DNA of 32,652 nt from JBOFDK01 sp051650305 (GCA_051650305.1 JBOFIT010000108.1:1-32652); one strand, 5' to 3'; positions 7,150-15,467 are shown, numbered from the stretch's first letter. Numbers and translations are program-made. The notes: a model not told the origin generated them from the sequence alone.

Positions 7150-7929
7150 TTATGAAGAATATACTTTTCGAACAACTTCTAATACGCCACCTGTTGGCAC
7201 TTCAAATCGAGCTTTCGCCTTAATAACATCTAGTGCATGGCTCATTGCATAACTATAGTCTACTTGTTCAAACATTTCTAGGTCATTAAAGTAATCACCA
7301 AAAGCCATGCTTTCTGCTTTTGTCACGCCCAAATCTTCTTGGAGCATTGCTAATGCTTTTCCTTTATTGATGCTTAGTGCCCCTAAGTCCACCCAGTGAA
7401 TGCCTGAAACGGTGATTTTAAACTGCTCACTCCACCTTTCCCTTGCCATGGGCTCCACATCTTTTGTGATATCTATCGGATGATAAATCGCTATTTTTAT
7501 AATAGGTTCATCTACTGTTTTGAGATCTTCTTTATATTCACGATTATGATAATATTTATCTAACTCTGCATCAAATGTAGGATCTTGTGTATTTTGATAA
7601 GCTACCTCTTTACAGCATACTAAAAAGTAAATGCCTTCTATCTTCTCCAGTGCTTCAATGGCACGATGCGCCCATTCATTATCAAGATATGTGGCATGAA
7701 GGTCCTCTTCACCCTTCTTCACTACACCGCCATTTTCTGCAATCACATAAATCAAATCTAATACTTCTCTAAAATCATTTTCAACGCTTGCCGCCTGACG
7801 TCCTGTGGCTACTGCAAAAGCAATATTATGTGCCTTCAGTTCCCGTATCACACTAAACGTTTCTTGTGGTATTTTCCCATCATGGGTTGCAAGTGTGCCA
7901 TCTAAATCTGTCGCTATCAGTTTAATCAC
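7150..7929 (-). CDS. Cof-type HAD-family phosphatase
   Basis: A 259-residue cytoplasmic HAD-superfamily hydrolase of the Cof/IIB type, which usually removes phosphate from sugar phosphates, nucleotides or cofactors. Motif I is TDLDGTL with Asp8 (nucleophile) and Asp10. Motif II is FAVATGR. Motif III/IV is the Lys in SINKGKAL and GDYFNDLEMF, holding the Mg-binding acids. The cap domain lies between residues about 85 and 190. The start is GTG with AGGAGGG six bases upstream. It is transcribed alone, divergent from the plus-strand pair at 8069. The substrate cannot be predicted from the sequence. Confidence 0.92.
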   Translation of the reverse strand: MIKLIATDLDGTLATHDGKIPQETFSVIRELKAHNIAFAVATGRQAASVENDFREVLDLIYVIAENGGVVKKGEEDLHATYLDNEWAHRAIEALEKIEGIYFLVCCKEVAYQNTQDPTFDAELDKYYHNREYKEDLKTVDEPIIKIAIYHPIDITKDVEPMARERWSEQFKITVSGIHWVDLGALSINKGKALAMLQEDLGVTKAESMAFGDYFNDLEMFEQVDYSYAMSHALDVIKAKARFEVPTGGVLEVVRKVYSS

Positions 7930-8007
7930 GCTAATCCCTCCTACGTCTTTATCTCTGTCTGCTATTATTTCTTTTGTATTGTACCTTTTTTTACACGTAT
8001 TTTCTAC

Positions 8008-8036
8008 TTAAAATATTTGTAAGGTTTTGCTATAAT
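8008..8036 (+). promoter_or_regulatory. Promoter of the plus-strand gene pair
   Basis: TTAAAA (8008-8013), 17 bases, then TATAAT (8031-8036), a perfect -10 box 32 bases before the start codon. An AAAGGAG ribosome site follows at 8055-8061. Confidence 0.75.
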
Positions 8037-8068
8037 ACTTATAAAATGCTAATTAAAGGAGCTTTCCT

Positions 8069-8896
8069 ATGATAAAAAAAGCTAAAGTCCCCTTAGGTCT
8101 TCTAGCCCTTCTAACGGCTATTTATCTTTTTCTAGGCTTCCTAGCCTCTCGTAATATGTTTTATAGCCCAACGCTATCTCAAGTAGACTTACGCCCCCTA
8201 CTTGAAAAGCAATCTTTTACCGAAGATGACTACGCCCTCTTGTTCGAGCAAACCGGTCTTGCAAAGCCTGTCATTGATGAACTAGCCACTTCTCCAGATT
8301 TTGTGGATAAATTACTAGTCTTTCAATCCAATTATTTTGAAGGTCTGGACGTTCAAAAGACAAGTATGAATTTCATTACCCGTCAGGACTATGCCTTTGA
8401 CGCTGATGGCAATACCCGTAAAGCTTTCCAGCTTGCACCGTATCATAATGGGTATATCTTTCTTACCAAGTCTACCTATACAGCAAACTGGCGTCACGGT
8501 CATGCAGGCCTCGTCATCGATGAAACCCGTGGCAAAGTCTTAGAATCACTGGAGCCTGGTACTGTTAGTGTGGAACAAAATGCAAGTAGATGGGAGTACT
8601 ACCCTACTTTCAAAATGATGCGCCTTAAAGATACGCCACAAGAAAAGCTCGATGAGATTGCGGCCTTCGCCAGTGAGAATCTAATGGATATCCCTTACAA
8701 TATCTTGACCATGAAAAATGCCGTGGACCGCTTTGATTCTACTCACTGCTCCTTTATCGTTTGGCAAGCCTTTAAAGCCTTTGATCTTGATTTAGATGCG
8801 ACAGGTGGCATCTTTATCTCACCTCAAGACATCGCTGCCAGTCCGCTTCTTGAAGTCTTACAAATCTATGGCTTCGATCCAAATAAGGTGTGGTAA
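8069..8896 (+). CDS. YiiX-like permuted papain-fold hydrolase, membrane-anchored
   Basis: A 275-residue protein with an N-terminal hydrophobic signal anchor (about 8-27) and no lipobox, so the rest is probably outside the membrane. The C-terminal half matches the YiiX/YebB group of permuted NlpC/P60 proteins: the His comes first (His145 in WRHGHAGLV), an acidic residue follows (Glu159 in VLESLEPG), and the nucleophile Cys227 is in THCSFIVWQAF, followed by the typical GGIFISPQDI. Members act as amidases or thiol hydrolases on peptides, lipids or envelope components; the substrate here is unknown. Residues 30-130 show no known fold. The next gene starts two bases after the stop, so the two products probably act together. 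Confidence 0.8.
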   Translation: MIKKAKVPLGLLALLTAIYLFLGFLASRNMFYSPTLSQVDLRPLLEKQSFTEDDYALLFEQTGLAKPVIDELATSPDFVDKLLVFQSNYFEGLDVQKTSMNFITRQDYAFDADGNTRKAFQLAPYHNGYIFLTKSTYTANWRHGHAGLVIDETRGKVLESLEPGTVSVEQNASRWEYYPTFKMMRLKDTPQEKLDEIAAFASENLMDIPYNILTMKNAVDRFDSTHCSFIVWQAFKAFDLDLDATGGIFISPQDIAASPLLEVLQIYGFDPNKVW

Positions 8897-8897
8897 G

Positions 8898-9908
8898 ATG
8901 AACTCTAAAAAATGTCTCATCCTGGTATTATTTTGTATCATTGGAGGTCTACTACTCTTTGGTAGCATACGCTCACATGACACCTCACCCAAGACAGAAG
9001 TGCTTATCAATCATTTCGAAGAGGGTTCTCTTCCACCTTTCCCGACGCTTTTTTATAGTGATATAAACTATACCCGTATTAGCGGCTATGACGTGGCAGA
9101 TGATACCCTCCTCAAAAAAGATGTAGCCTATACCCCTTATACGGAAGGCTTCCTGCCTACTACTTGGTACAATGCCTTCTCTGGGATGCTAACCTCGCCA
9201 GCACCTTCCCCTTACTTTCATGACTATTATTTAGATCATGAAATAGCGGTCCTTGCTTTTACTGGGGATTTAAATGCCATCTATTTAGTAGACTTACAAA
9301 AAGAAACGGCTTCGCCCCTTCTTTTTGAGCCTTATGAAAATCTAGGTAAAATGTATGTCTCACATATGAAACGTGTAGGTGATCGCCTGATTATACTTGG
9401 TGGGGAAGCCAATGCCCATGCTTCCCTCATCTATACCGTAGACTTAAATACCCACCAGGTCCTCACTTCCAAGCGTCTTATCAACGATCCACAGACACTG
9501 TATGAAGACGACTTTACCATTCTCGACTCTGGTTGGTGCCTTTTTACAGCTGGTACAGGTATTCAAGCTTACCAGCCATTCACAGATACTGAGAAGTGGC
9601 TTCCTCTCGACTTTCCTAGTACCCAACTCCTAAGCTATGGCAGTCATGCCCTTGTGTTTAGTCAATCGGAAAATACCCTCTCTCTGGTACAAGACACCCA
9701 CACACGCCTACCACTTCCTCTACCTACTACGACACCTCACATCGTCGATATGGTAGTCAAAGATGATTATCTCTTCCTCGCTTTATATGACTCAAGTAGT
9801 GGCCGCTTTAATAACTACCTAAGTGTCTATGACCTACGCACAGGCAAGTGGATGTATGCGCTAGGTATCGAACCTATGGAAGATGTCGCATTACTCGCCA
9901 TTCAATAA
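8898..9908 (+). CDS. Secreted or anchored propeller-like protein of unknown function
   Basis: A 336-residue protein I do not recognise as a named family. The frame is open further upstream, but ATG 8898 is chosen because it begins a clear signal anchor (MNSKKCLILVLFCIIGGLLLFGS), lies two bases after the previous stop and has AGGTG nine bases before it. The exported part has recurring blade-like units, each a hydrophobic strand, a turn and a second strand (IAVLAFTGDLNAIYLVDL; LIILGGEANAHASLIYTVDL; YLFLALYDSSSGRFNNYLSVY). This suggests a beta-propeller of about five to seven blades, a fold used for binding. Co-transcribed with the YiiX-like gene; it may be a substrate-binding or regulatory partner. 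Propeller and partnership are inference. Confidence 0.75.
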   Translation: MNSKKCLILVLFCIIGGLLLFGSIRSHDTSPKTEVLINHFEEGSLPPFPTLFYSDINYTRISGYDVADDTLLKKDVAYTPYTEGFLPTTWYNAFSGMLTSPAPSPYFHDYYLDHEIAVLAFTGDLNAIYLVDLQKETASPLLFEPYENLGKMYVSHMKRVGDRLIILGGEANAHASLIYTVDLNTHQVLTSKRLINDPQTLYEDDFTILDSGWCLFTAGTGIQAYQPFTDTEKWLPLDFPSTQLLSYGSHALVFSQSENTLSLVQDTHTRLPLPLPTTTPHIVDMVVKDDYLFLALYDSSSGRFNNYLSVYDLRTGKWMYALGIEPMEDVALLAIQ

Positions 9909-9911
9909 AGG

Positions 9912-10003
9912 CTTGCTGCATCGTAAAAAAGTCCTTTATGTAAGAAATGTTGGAGAGAAACGACCTTTTCTGTAATAAAGGAACTTTTTTACATGGCTCT
10001 GCC
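9912..10003. repeat. Palindromic repeat family 2, copy 2
   Basis: A 92-bp element in the same orientation as 3503-3596. GTAAAAAAGTCCTTTAT pairs with ATAAAGGAACTTTTTTAC with a single bulge, and outer GGC..GC.AT segments also match as inverted repeats. It begins four bases after the stop of the propeller-like gene, so it would be in its mRNA 3' end. A separate, stronger terminator follows. Confidence 0.7.
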
Positions 10004-10010
10004 TATACGT

Positions 10011-10053
10011 AAGGGAGTGCCGCAAAACTAAGTTTTGCGGCACTCCCTTTTAT
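10011..10053. terminator. Bidirectional terminator between convergent genes
   Basis: AAGGGAGTGCCGCAAAAC and its exact complement form an 18-bp perfect stem around a three-base loop, with T-rich sequence on each outer side. It serves the plus-strand pair and the minus-strand thioesterase gene. Confidence 0.9.
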
Positions 10054-10063
10054 CATCTCTTTA

Positions 10064-10813
10064 TTATAAGTCCATTAATACAACCTTACTTGTCCAGTAG
10101 ACAATGCTACCATCAAGGCTCGTTCCTTGAATAAGTGTATTACCTTCTTCGTCTAATCCTCGTACAATATGTGCTGTATCACCTTCTACAAGTGATGTAA
10201 TGTAATTCGTCTGGATGCTTTTAATCGGACGTTTGTTTAACTCTTCTGTGGTAAACATATCCACTGACCACCTTATATAGTGCGCATTATTCATATGGTG
10301 ATTAAGGTCAATCTCACTACTTCTTACTTTACGACTATCTTCTACTTCTATAATCTCTGGGCCCTTAAGTTTCGGCAAAGTTTCTCCCTCATAAACCCAA
10401 TCAAGCTTTGTAATAGGCCCTTTAAGATTCTTGATACGTACAGGTCTATGTGTATCACAATCCAATAGGATATAGTCTCCGATGATATACCCGATCTGCT
10501 CTTCATCACTATTATAAATGTTAAAGCGTCTCACTGCGAAAAGCTTATCAACACCATCAGGATAAGTCTCGATACGAATCGTCTCTAGCCACTTTGGCAA
10601 TGTCTCAAGTTGCATCTTCGCACGTGATACAATCCAAAAGATTCTATCCTCGTTATCATCCCCTGAATAATCTAACCCTAGAAGTCTAGCATGCTCACCT
10701 GATACTTCTTGCATATAGTCTACAAGCGCATTCATACGTAAGTTTCCTTCTAAGTCTACATCACGATAATTAATCTTAAATGTCTTACTATGTTTTCTAA
10801 TATCTCTTTCCAT
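10064..10813 (-). CDS. Acyl-ACP thioesterase (FatA/FatB-like)
   Basis: A 249-residue cytoplasmic double-hotdog thioesterase that releases free fatty acids from acyl carrier protein. The first hotdog domain starts with FKINYRDVDLEGNLRMNALVDYMQEVSGEHA. The second carries RSSEIDLNHHMNNAHYIRW, with Asp169, Asn171 and His173 at the catalytic positions of the plant/bacterial family. Length is typical of bacterial members. The ATG follows the SDR stop with no gap (TAGATG) and the ribosome site AAAGGAG lies in the SDR 3' end, so the two are translationally coupled. Chain-length preference cannot be read from the sequence. Confidence 0.92.
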   Translation of the reverse strand: MERDIRKHSKTFKINYRDVDLEGNLRMNALVDYMQEVSGEHARLLGLDYSGDDNEDRIFWIVSRAKMQLETLPKWLETIRIETYPDGVDKLFAVRRFNIYNSDEEQIGYIIGDYILLDCDTHRPVRIKNLKGPITKLDWVYEGETLPKLKGPEIIEVEDSRKVRSSEIDLNHHMNNAHYIRWSVDMFTTEELNKRPIKSIQTNYITSLVEGDTAHIVRGLDEEGNTLIQGTSLDGSIVYWTSKVVLMDL

Positions 10814-11593
10814 CTAGGCTTCTCCTTTCTCTTTTTGTTGTGTACCACTTACAAGCCACGCACCCCATGTGGTTGGTAATACTTCCATCATTCTTGCCGC
10901 TATTTTATTCGTCATACCCGGTATGATCAATGCTTTATTTTTCTTAAGGCCTTTTAAAGCACTTGCCACCACTGCTTCAGGCGTCATTGCTAAACGCTTT
11001 GCCAAGTCAGATTTCTCCATATGGGCTTTACTTTGAAAAGACGTCTTAGTAGGCCCTGGGCATAAGACACTTACACTAATCCCATGCTGACGCCATTCTC
11101 TCCTTAACGCTAAAGATAAAGAGAGTACATAAGCTTTAGATGCATAATATACTGCCATATAAGGCCCTGGTGCAAAGCTTGCTGTACTTGCTACTTGTAG
11201 CACGTGGCTTCCTGATACAAGACACGGAAAAATACCACGTGTAAGATACGTAAAAGCACTGATATTGACATCAATGGTTTCTTGATCTTGTACCGCATTC
11301 CCCTTTTCAAACAAGCCATAATGTCCTACGCCTGCATTGTTTACAAAAAGCTCAATCTTTTCTTCTAAGCACCTAACGTATGCCACCAAAGTTTCTAACT
11401 CTTCTTGGTTTTGCATGTCCACTTGGTAAGTTTGTACTTTCACATTATACGTCTTTTTTATATCCTTTTGCAAATACTTCAGTTTGTCTTCATTTCTTCC
11501 AACCAGTATTAAGTTTCTAGCTTCGCTCGCTAAAGCATACGCCATACACTCACCAATCCCACTTGTCGCACCTGTAATAAGTGTGTACGCCAC
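10814..11593 (-). CDS. Short-chain dehydrogenase/reductase, DltE/YqjQ-like
   Basis: A classical SDR of about 259 residues using NAD(P)H. Seen are TGATSGIGE (cofactor-binding glycine motif at residues 7-15), NNAGVG and YYASK (catalytic Tyr and Lys) with the Ser in VASTAS upstream. LCPGPTKTSF is the usual post-catalytic loop. An upstream GTG at 11611 is in frame, but GTG 11593 is preferred because GAGGTGA sits five bases before it and the protein then starts MAYTLITGA at the first strand. Paired with an acyl-ACP thioesterase, it may act on a fatty acyl, aldehyde or alcohol substrate, which is inference only. Confidence 0.85.
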   Translation of the reverse strand: MAYTLITGATSGIGECMAYALASEARNLILVGRNEDKLKYLQKDIKKTYNVKVQTYQVDMQNQEELETLVAYVRCLEEKIELFVNNAGVGHYGLFEKGNAVQDQETIDVNISAFTYLTRGIFPCLVSGSHVLQVASTASFAPGPYMAVYYASKAYVLSLSLALRREWRQHGISVSVLCPGPTKTSFQSKAHMEKSDLAKRLAMTPEAVVASALKGLKKNKALIIPGMTNKIAARMMEVLPTTWGAWLVSGTQQKEKGEA

Positions 11594-11621
11594 TGCTCTC
11601 ACCTCTTTCACTCACATTTAC

Positions 11622-11662
11622 TTAAAATAAAGTGACATTAAGTTTCTCTACCTAATGCCACT
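11622..11662 (-). terminator. Probable terminator of queA
   Basis: On the minus strand, AGTGGCATTAG and CTTAATGTCACT pair with one or two G-T or mismatched positions around about nine bases, followed by TTATTTTAAG. It lies between queA and the SDR gene, so the SDR gene needs read-through or its own promoter, which I cannot define. Confidence 0.65.
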
Positions 11663-11686
11663 TCCTATGTCTTTTTAATTATTTTA

Positions 11687-12721
11687 TTATTTTGATTGGC
11701 TTATAAACATCGCATCGCCAAAGCTAAAGAAACGATAGCGTTCTCTTACTGCTTCTTCATACGCATGCATCACATGCTCTTTACCTGCCAACGCACTTAC
11801 AAGCATAATGAGTGTAGACTCTGGCAAGTGGAAATTGGTAATGAGACCATCAATACACTTGAATGTGTACCCTGGGTAGATGAAGATATTCGTCCAGCCA
11901 CTGCCTGCCTGTATATTACCCTCTGCATCCGCATTCGACTCTAGAGTTCTTGTGCTTGTGGTTCCAACTGAAATCACGCGTCCACCCTTTGCTTTTGTCT
12001 CATTGATGATAGCTGCATTCTCCTCATCAATCATATAAAACTCTGAGTGCATATCATGCTCAAGTACATTATCCACCTTCACTGGTCTAAATGTCCCAAG
12101 CCCTACGTGAAGTGTCACATAAGCGATGCTCACACCTTTTTCTTCAAGCTTTGTCATAAGCTCCTTCGTAAAGTGAAGGCCCGCTGTCGGTGCTGCTGCA
12201 CTTCCATCATGCTTTGAGTACACTGTCTGATAACGCTCTCTATCTTCTAGCTTCTCATGAATGTAAGGTGGAAGTGGCATTTCCCCAAGGCGGTCTAGTA
12301 CCTCTTCAAAGATTCCTTCATACTCGAAAGTCACGATACGCTTACCATCTTCGATAATTTCCTTAATGGTCGCTGTAAGAATCCCCTCACCAAAGATGAT
12401 GCGGTCACCAATACGTGCTTTTTTACCTGGCTTCACAAGTACTTCCCAGTCTTTCTCAGACTTACGTACGAGAAGTAGAAACTCTACCTTCCCACCTGAG
12501 CCTTCTCTTGCGCCAAAAAGACGTGCTGGGATGACACGCGTATTGTTAAGTACAAGGCAATCTCCCTCATGTAAATCCTCTATAATATCATAAAAGTGCT
12601 TATGTGCAATCTCACCTGTCACCTTATCTAAGCACATCAGTCTAGATGAAGTACGGTCCTCTAGTGGCACCTGTGCAATAAGCTCTTCTGGTAAATCAAA
12701 ATTAAAATCAGACGTTTTCAT
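11687..12721 (-). CDS. queA: S-adenosylmethionine:tRNA ribosyltransferase-isomerase
   Basis: A 344-residue cytoplasmic enzyme that transfers and isomerises the ribose of AdoMet onto preQ1-modified tRNA to give epoxyqueuosine. It has the N-terminal FDLPEELIAQVPLEDRTSSRLM, the beta-barrel insert (GDRIIFGEG) and the AdoMet-site signatures SAAAPTAGLHFT, HVGLGTFRPV and GLITNFHLPESTLIMLV. An in-frame GTG lies seven codons upstream, but ATG 12721 has TAGGAGA six bases before it and fits family N-termini. It is the enzyme immediately downstream of tgt in the pathway, though not in the same operon. A textbook promoter precedes it. Confidence 0.96.
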   Translation of the reverse strand: MKTSDFNFDLPEELIAQVPLEDRTSSRLMCLDKVTGEIAHKHFYDIIEDLHEGDCLVLNNTRVIPARLFGAREGSGGKVEFLLLVRKSEKDWEVLVKPGKKARIGDRIIFGEGILTATIKEIIEDGKRIVTFEYEGIFEEVLDRLGEMPLPPYIHEKLEDRERYQTVYSKHDGSAAAPTAGLHFTKELMTKLEEKGVSIAYVTLHVGLGTFRPVKVDNVLEHDMHSEFYMIDEENAAIINETKAKGGRVISVGTTSTRTLESNADAEGNIQAGSGWTNIFIYPGYTFKCIDGLITNFHLPESTLIMLVSALAGKEHVMHAYEEAVRERYRFFSFGDAMFISQSK

Positions 12722-12760
12722 AAAGTCTCCTATCTCTCTCACTGTAAGTAATCTACAACT

Positions 12761-12789
12761 ATAATAGACTTGTCCAGCCTAAGTGTCAA
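12761..12789 (-). promoter_or_regulatory. Sigma-A promoter of queA
   Basis: On the minus strand, a perfect TTGACA (12789-12784), exactly 17 bases, then TATTAT (12766-12761), 39 bases before the start codon. The leader is too short for a preQ1 riboswitch and shows none. Confidence 0.85.
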
Positions 12790-12798
12790 GAATCCCCC

Positions 12799-14409
12799 TT
12801 AGCGAATCTCTATCCCTGAATAATAGTATTTCAAAATCTCATCATAGGTATAGCCTTTCTTTGCCATAGATATCGCGCCATTTTGAGACATCCCTACGCC
12901 ATGGCCGAAGCCTTTGCCATAAAGTGTCACATCGCCGTAAACAAGGTTTCTATCACTGGCTGCTCTTTCTGCATCTACTGTACGATTCTTACCTGTAGCT
13001 TTATTGCTTGTCATCCCATCCCCTGTCATGATGTAAATCGTATCGTCACCATCTAGGCTAGCCAATGTCTTTTCACCTTCTGCATAAAGGCCATCTAATG
13101 CTACTTGCTCTTTCTTACCTGAAGATTGTACATAGACTTCTTCTAGGCTTGTCCCACTATTGCTATCCTCATCATCTTCCCATTGTTCATTCCCTGTATA
13201 AGGTGTGAATTGATACAGCGTACTCTTTAGTGAGCCCCCTGATGCTGCATGGAAGAATGTACGTGGCATTTCTTTGGTAAGGATATGGTCTCCTTCTGAG
13301 CCAATAATACGGAGTTCTTTCACACGACCACTTGATGTAAAGCTTAGAATTTCCATCCCTCTCGCACGCCCGATATTGATACCATCATCTTTGAGACACT
13401 TATCGATATCTGCTAACGTAATGGTACGTGTCCAATCATGGTTGTTTTCTTCATAAAGATCTGGAATACCTCTTAGGTAAGGTACATCATTTCCCCATAT
13501 GTATTTTGGATTTTCTGTATGTCCACCACTACTTGAACCATACACAGTCTCTGCGACTCTTCCATTGTATAAAGCGATTTCACCACGTGTGGCATCCACT
13601 GCTTTTGTTGTATTGCCATTCTCTGATGTCACACCACGATACACTTGGCTATACGTTGTATCCACTAGATTATAGCCACGTGCATTATAACGATTATATT
13701 GGAATACTGCCATAGACCTTGCCGCTACTGCTTGTGCCTTTAAGGCTTCTATAGGGTTACTGCCACCCATCTCATTATTTACTACACCATACAAGTAATC
13801 TTCAAAGTCTACTACGCTGACAGCTGTTAACCCTTTGTATTGCCCTTTTACAACTTCGATAACACCTCTATACAGGCGTTCATTTCCTACTCCCGTTACT
13901 GAAAAATCATACTGATCATAATATCCTGTAAATCCTAGTGGCATTTTATCATTCTCACTTACAAGAAGGACATTCCCATTCTTGTCTTGTATACTCACAC
14001 GATTCCCATTGGCTCTCACTTCATCTGTACCATTGGCTGCATACGGTGTATAAATACGGTATTCTTCTGGTTGTACATAAGCTACAAGGGCATCCTCATA
14101 ATACATCGCCTCTTCATATGCCTCCTCGTAGGTAGCATAATCTTCTTGATACGTATAATATGTCTCATTTATAGGCTTCACACGGACTTCATTAGTATCT
14201 AACGTTCCTTCTTCTATCCATCTATCGCCTCTAAAATAACCTATTGTTAAGTCATCTTCACTTTTAATGACCACTTCATACACATCTTTTGCTACTGATT
14301 CTAAACCTATACGAATGCTGCTTGGTACTTCCTGTGCCAGCGCAATCATCGGTACACATAAAAATGTAAAAATTAAAAACCTTATATATCGTAACTTTTG
14401 AGCCTGCAT
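12799..14409 (-). CDS. SpoIID/LytB-domain peptidoglycan lytic protein
   Basis: A 536-residue exported protein. A signal peptide spans about 1-25 (IRFLIFTFLCVPMIALA). Residues about 80-115 are rich in Tyr and Glu (SPOR-like spacer). The SpoIID domain runs from about 178 to the end: VVDFEDYLYGVVNNEMGGSNPIEALKAQAVAARS carries the candidate catalytic Glu213, then YGSSSGGHTE, and the closing GKGFGHGVGMSQNGA. SpoIID cleaves glycan strands after stem peptides are removed, for engulfment in sporulation; LytB-like relatives modify vegetative wall. Which role applies is not clear, as no spoIIQ or spoIIID neighbour is present. A TATAAT box lies upstream, overlapping no other gene. Confidence 0.9.
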   Translation of the reverse strand: MQAQKLRYIRFLIFTFLCVPMIALAQEVPSSIRIGLESVAKDVYEVVIKSEDDLTIGYFRGDRWIEEGTLDTNEVRVKPINETYYTYQEDYATYEEAYEEAMYYEDALVAYVQPEEYRIYTPYAANGTDEVRANGNRVSIQDKNGNVLLVSENDKMPLGFTGYYDQYDFSVTGVGNERLYRGVIEVVKGQYKGLTAVSVVDFEDYLYGVVNNEMGGSNPIEALKAQAVAARSMAVFQYNRYNARGYNLVDTTYSQVYRGVTSENGNTTKAVDATRGEIALYNGRVAETVYGSSSGGHTENPKYIWGNDVPYLRGIPDLYEENNHDWTRTITLADIDKCLKDDGINIGRARGMEILSFTSSGRVKELRIIGSEGDHILTKEMPRTFFHAASGGSLKSTLYQFTPYTGNEQWEDDEDSNSGTSLEEVYVQSSGKKEQVALDGLYAEGEKTLASLDGDDTIYIMTGDGMTSNKATGKNRTVDAERAASDRNLVYGDVTLYGKGFGHGVGMSQNGAISMAKKGYTYDEILKYYYSGIEIR

Positions 14410-14474
14410 GCCGTTCCTCCTTATGCCTTGCTATCGACTATTAGTTACATTATATAAGGTAATATGTTAAAAAT

Positions 14475-15467
14475 CTACAATTTGTAGTAGGATATACAAT
14501 TTTTCATTTCTTCCAGCCAAGCACCTAAGTCCTCTTCTTCTACGTGCTCTTCGTAGAGCTTTAAAAAATAATCTTTCCATGCTTCATAGGTTAATTCTTC
14601 TGCGTTTTCTTGCTGCTCCATTTCTGATTCTTGGATGGATACACTTCCCTTTATGCTTTGTGTACCACCATAACTTAACAAGTCTTTGTAGCTTTCATAG
14701 AAGCTTTTCCACGTCAGCGCACAAGGATTTTCTCGATACACTTGCCACTTCTTCTGACACAATTGCCACCACATAGCATGCATAATGACACGATACCCCG
14801 CAAACTCCTTATAAAGTACCTTAAGCCAATGCTCGCCTCTACAAATGCTCGTCTCAATCCATCTTTTGATGGGGAATACCTCTACTTTCTTTGTTTTCTG
14901 CCATATAAAAAGTGAGGTGATACATGGAATTTGTGCAAGTTCATAAGGCAGCATAACCCGATGCCATGAGCTGATATCAAGTATAAGGTGAAAGTATACA
15001 CCGCTCTCTTGTCCTACGCGCCTCAAAATCCCAAAGAAGTCATCATAGGTAAGCTGCATTGGGACCGCCGTATAGCAATCCAAAAACAAGCCTCTCCCAT
15101 AGCTCTGTCCTATAAGGATGAGAATGATTTCTTTTTCAGGCATCTTCTCTATGCCTTCTATCAAAAAATTCTCAAAGGCCGCTGGATTAGCACATTCCTG
15201 CATATAAAGTTGCTGTGTCTTAATGCCAGCTTCTCCTCCCTCATAGGTATACTCATAGACGCCCGAGCTTTTAACCCCTTGCATCTCTTCTTTCAGACTT
15301 TTGAAACGCTTGTACATAGCAAAACAACTATTAGCAAATATATAGCTTTTGGCATAAATCCGCAGCTGTGCATTGCGTATACTATAAACCTGATTCAACT
15401 CTTCTTCTAACCGCTCTGCAATTTCTGAGTTTCCTGCACCATAGATCATCATTTGATACTTCTCCAT
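14475..15467 (-). CDS. Clostripain-like (C11) protein lacking catalytic residues
   Basis: A 330-residue cytoplasmic protein with no signal peptide. ATG 15467 is preferred to the GTG four codons upstream because AAAGGTGGG lies just before it and covers that GTG. By eye it follows the clostripain/C11 caspase-like fold: MMIYGAGNSEIAERLEEEL matches the opening strand, AFENFLIEGIEKMPEKEIILILIGQSYGRG the strand that ends in the catalytic His-Gly, and FHLILDISSWHRVMLPYEL the strand ending in Asp-Ala-Cys. Here the His is Gln121 and the Cys is Ser166, so it should not be a protease. Residues 200-330 are helical and unassigned. The fold assignment is inference from motif order. Confidence 0.6.
   Translation of the reverse strand: MEKYQMMIYGAGNSEIAERLEEELNQVYSIRNAQLRIYAKSYIFANSCFAMYKRFKSLKEEMQGVKSSGVYEYTYEGGEAGIKTQQLYMQECANPAAFENFLIEGIEKMPEKEIILILIGQSYGRGLFLDCYTAVPMQLTYDDFFGILRRVGQESGVYFHLILDISSWHRVMLPYELAQIPCITSLFIWQKTKKVEVFPIKRWIETSICRGEHWLKVLYKEFAGYRVIMHAMWWQLCQKKWQVYRENPCALTWKSFYESYKDLLSYGGTQSIKGSVSIQESEMEQQENAEELTYEAWKDYFLKLYEEHVEEEDLGAWLEEMKNCISYYKL

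Noticed and set aside
8796..8897. Upstream extension of the propeller-like gene into the YiiX-like gene
   Set aside because: The extra 34 codons overlap a conserved coding region in another frame and precede a clear signal anchor that has its own ATG and ribosome site.
8069..9908. Horizontal transfer of the plus-strand pair, suggested by C-rich codons unlike the neighbours
   Set aside because: The plus strand is pyrimidine-rich across the complete window, so lagging-strand composition bias alone explains the codon difference.
12722..12798. preQ1 riboswitch ahead of queA
   Set aside because: The leader after the promoter is only about 35 bases and shows no preQ1-type hairpin and A-rich tail.
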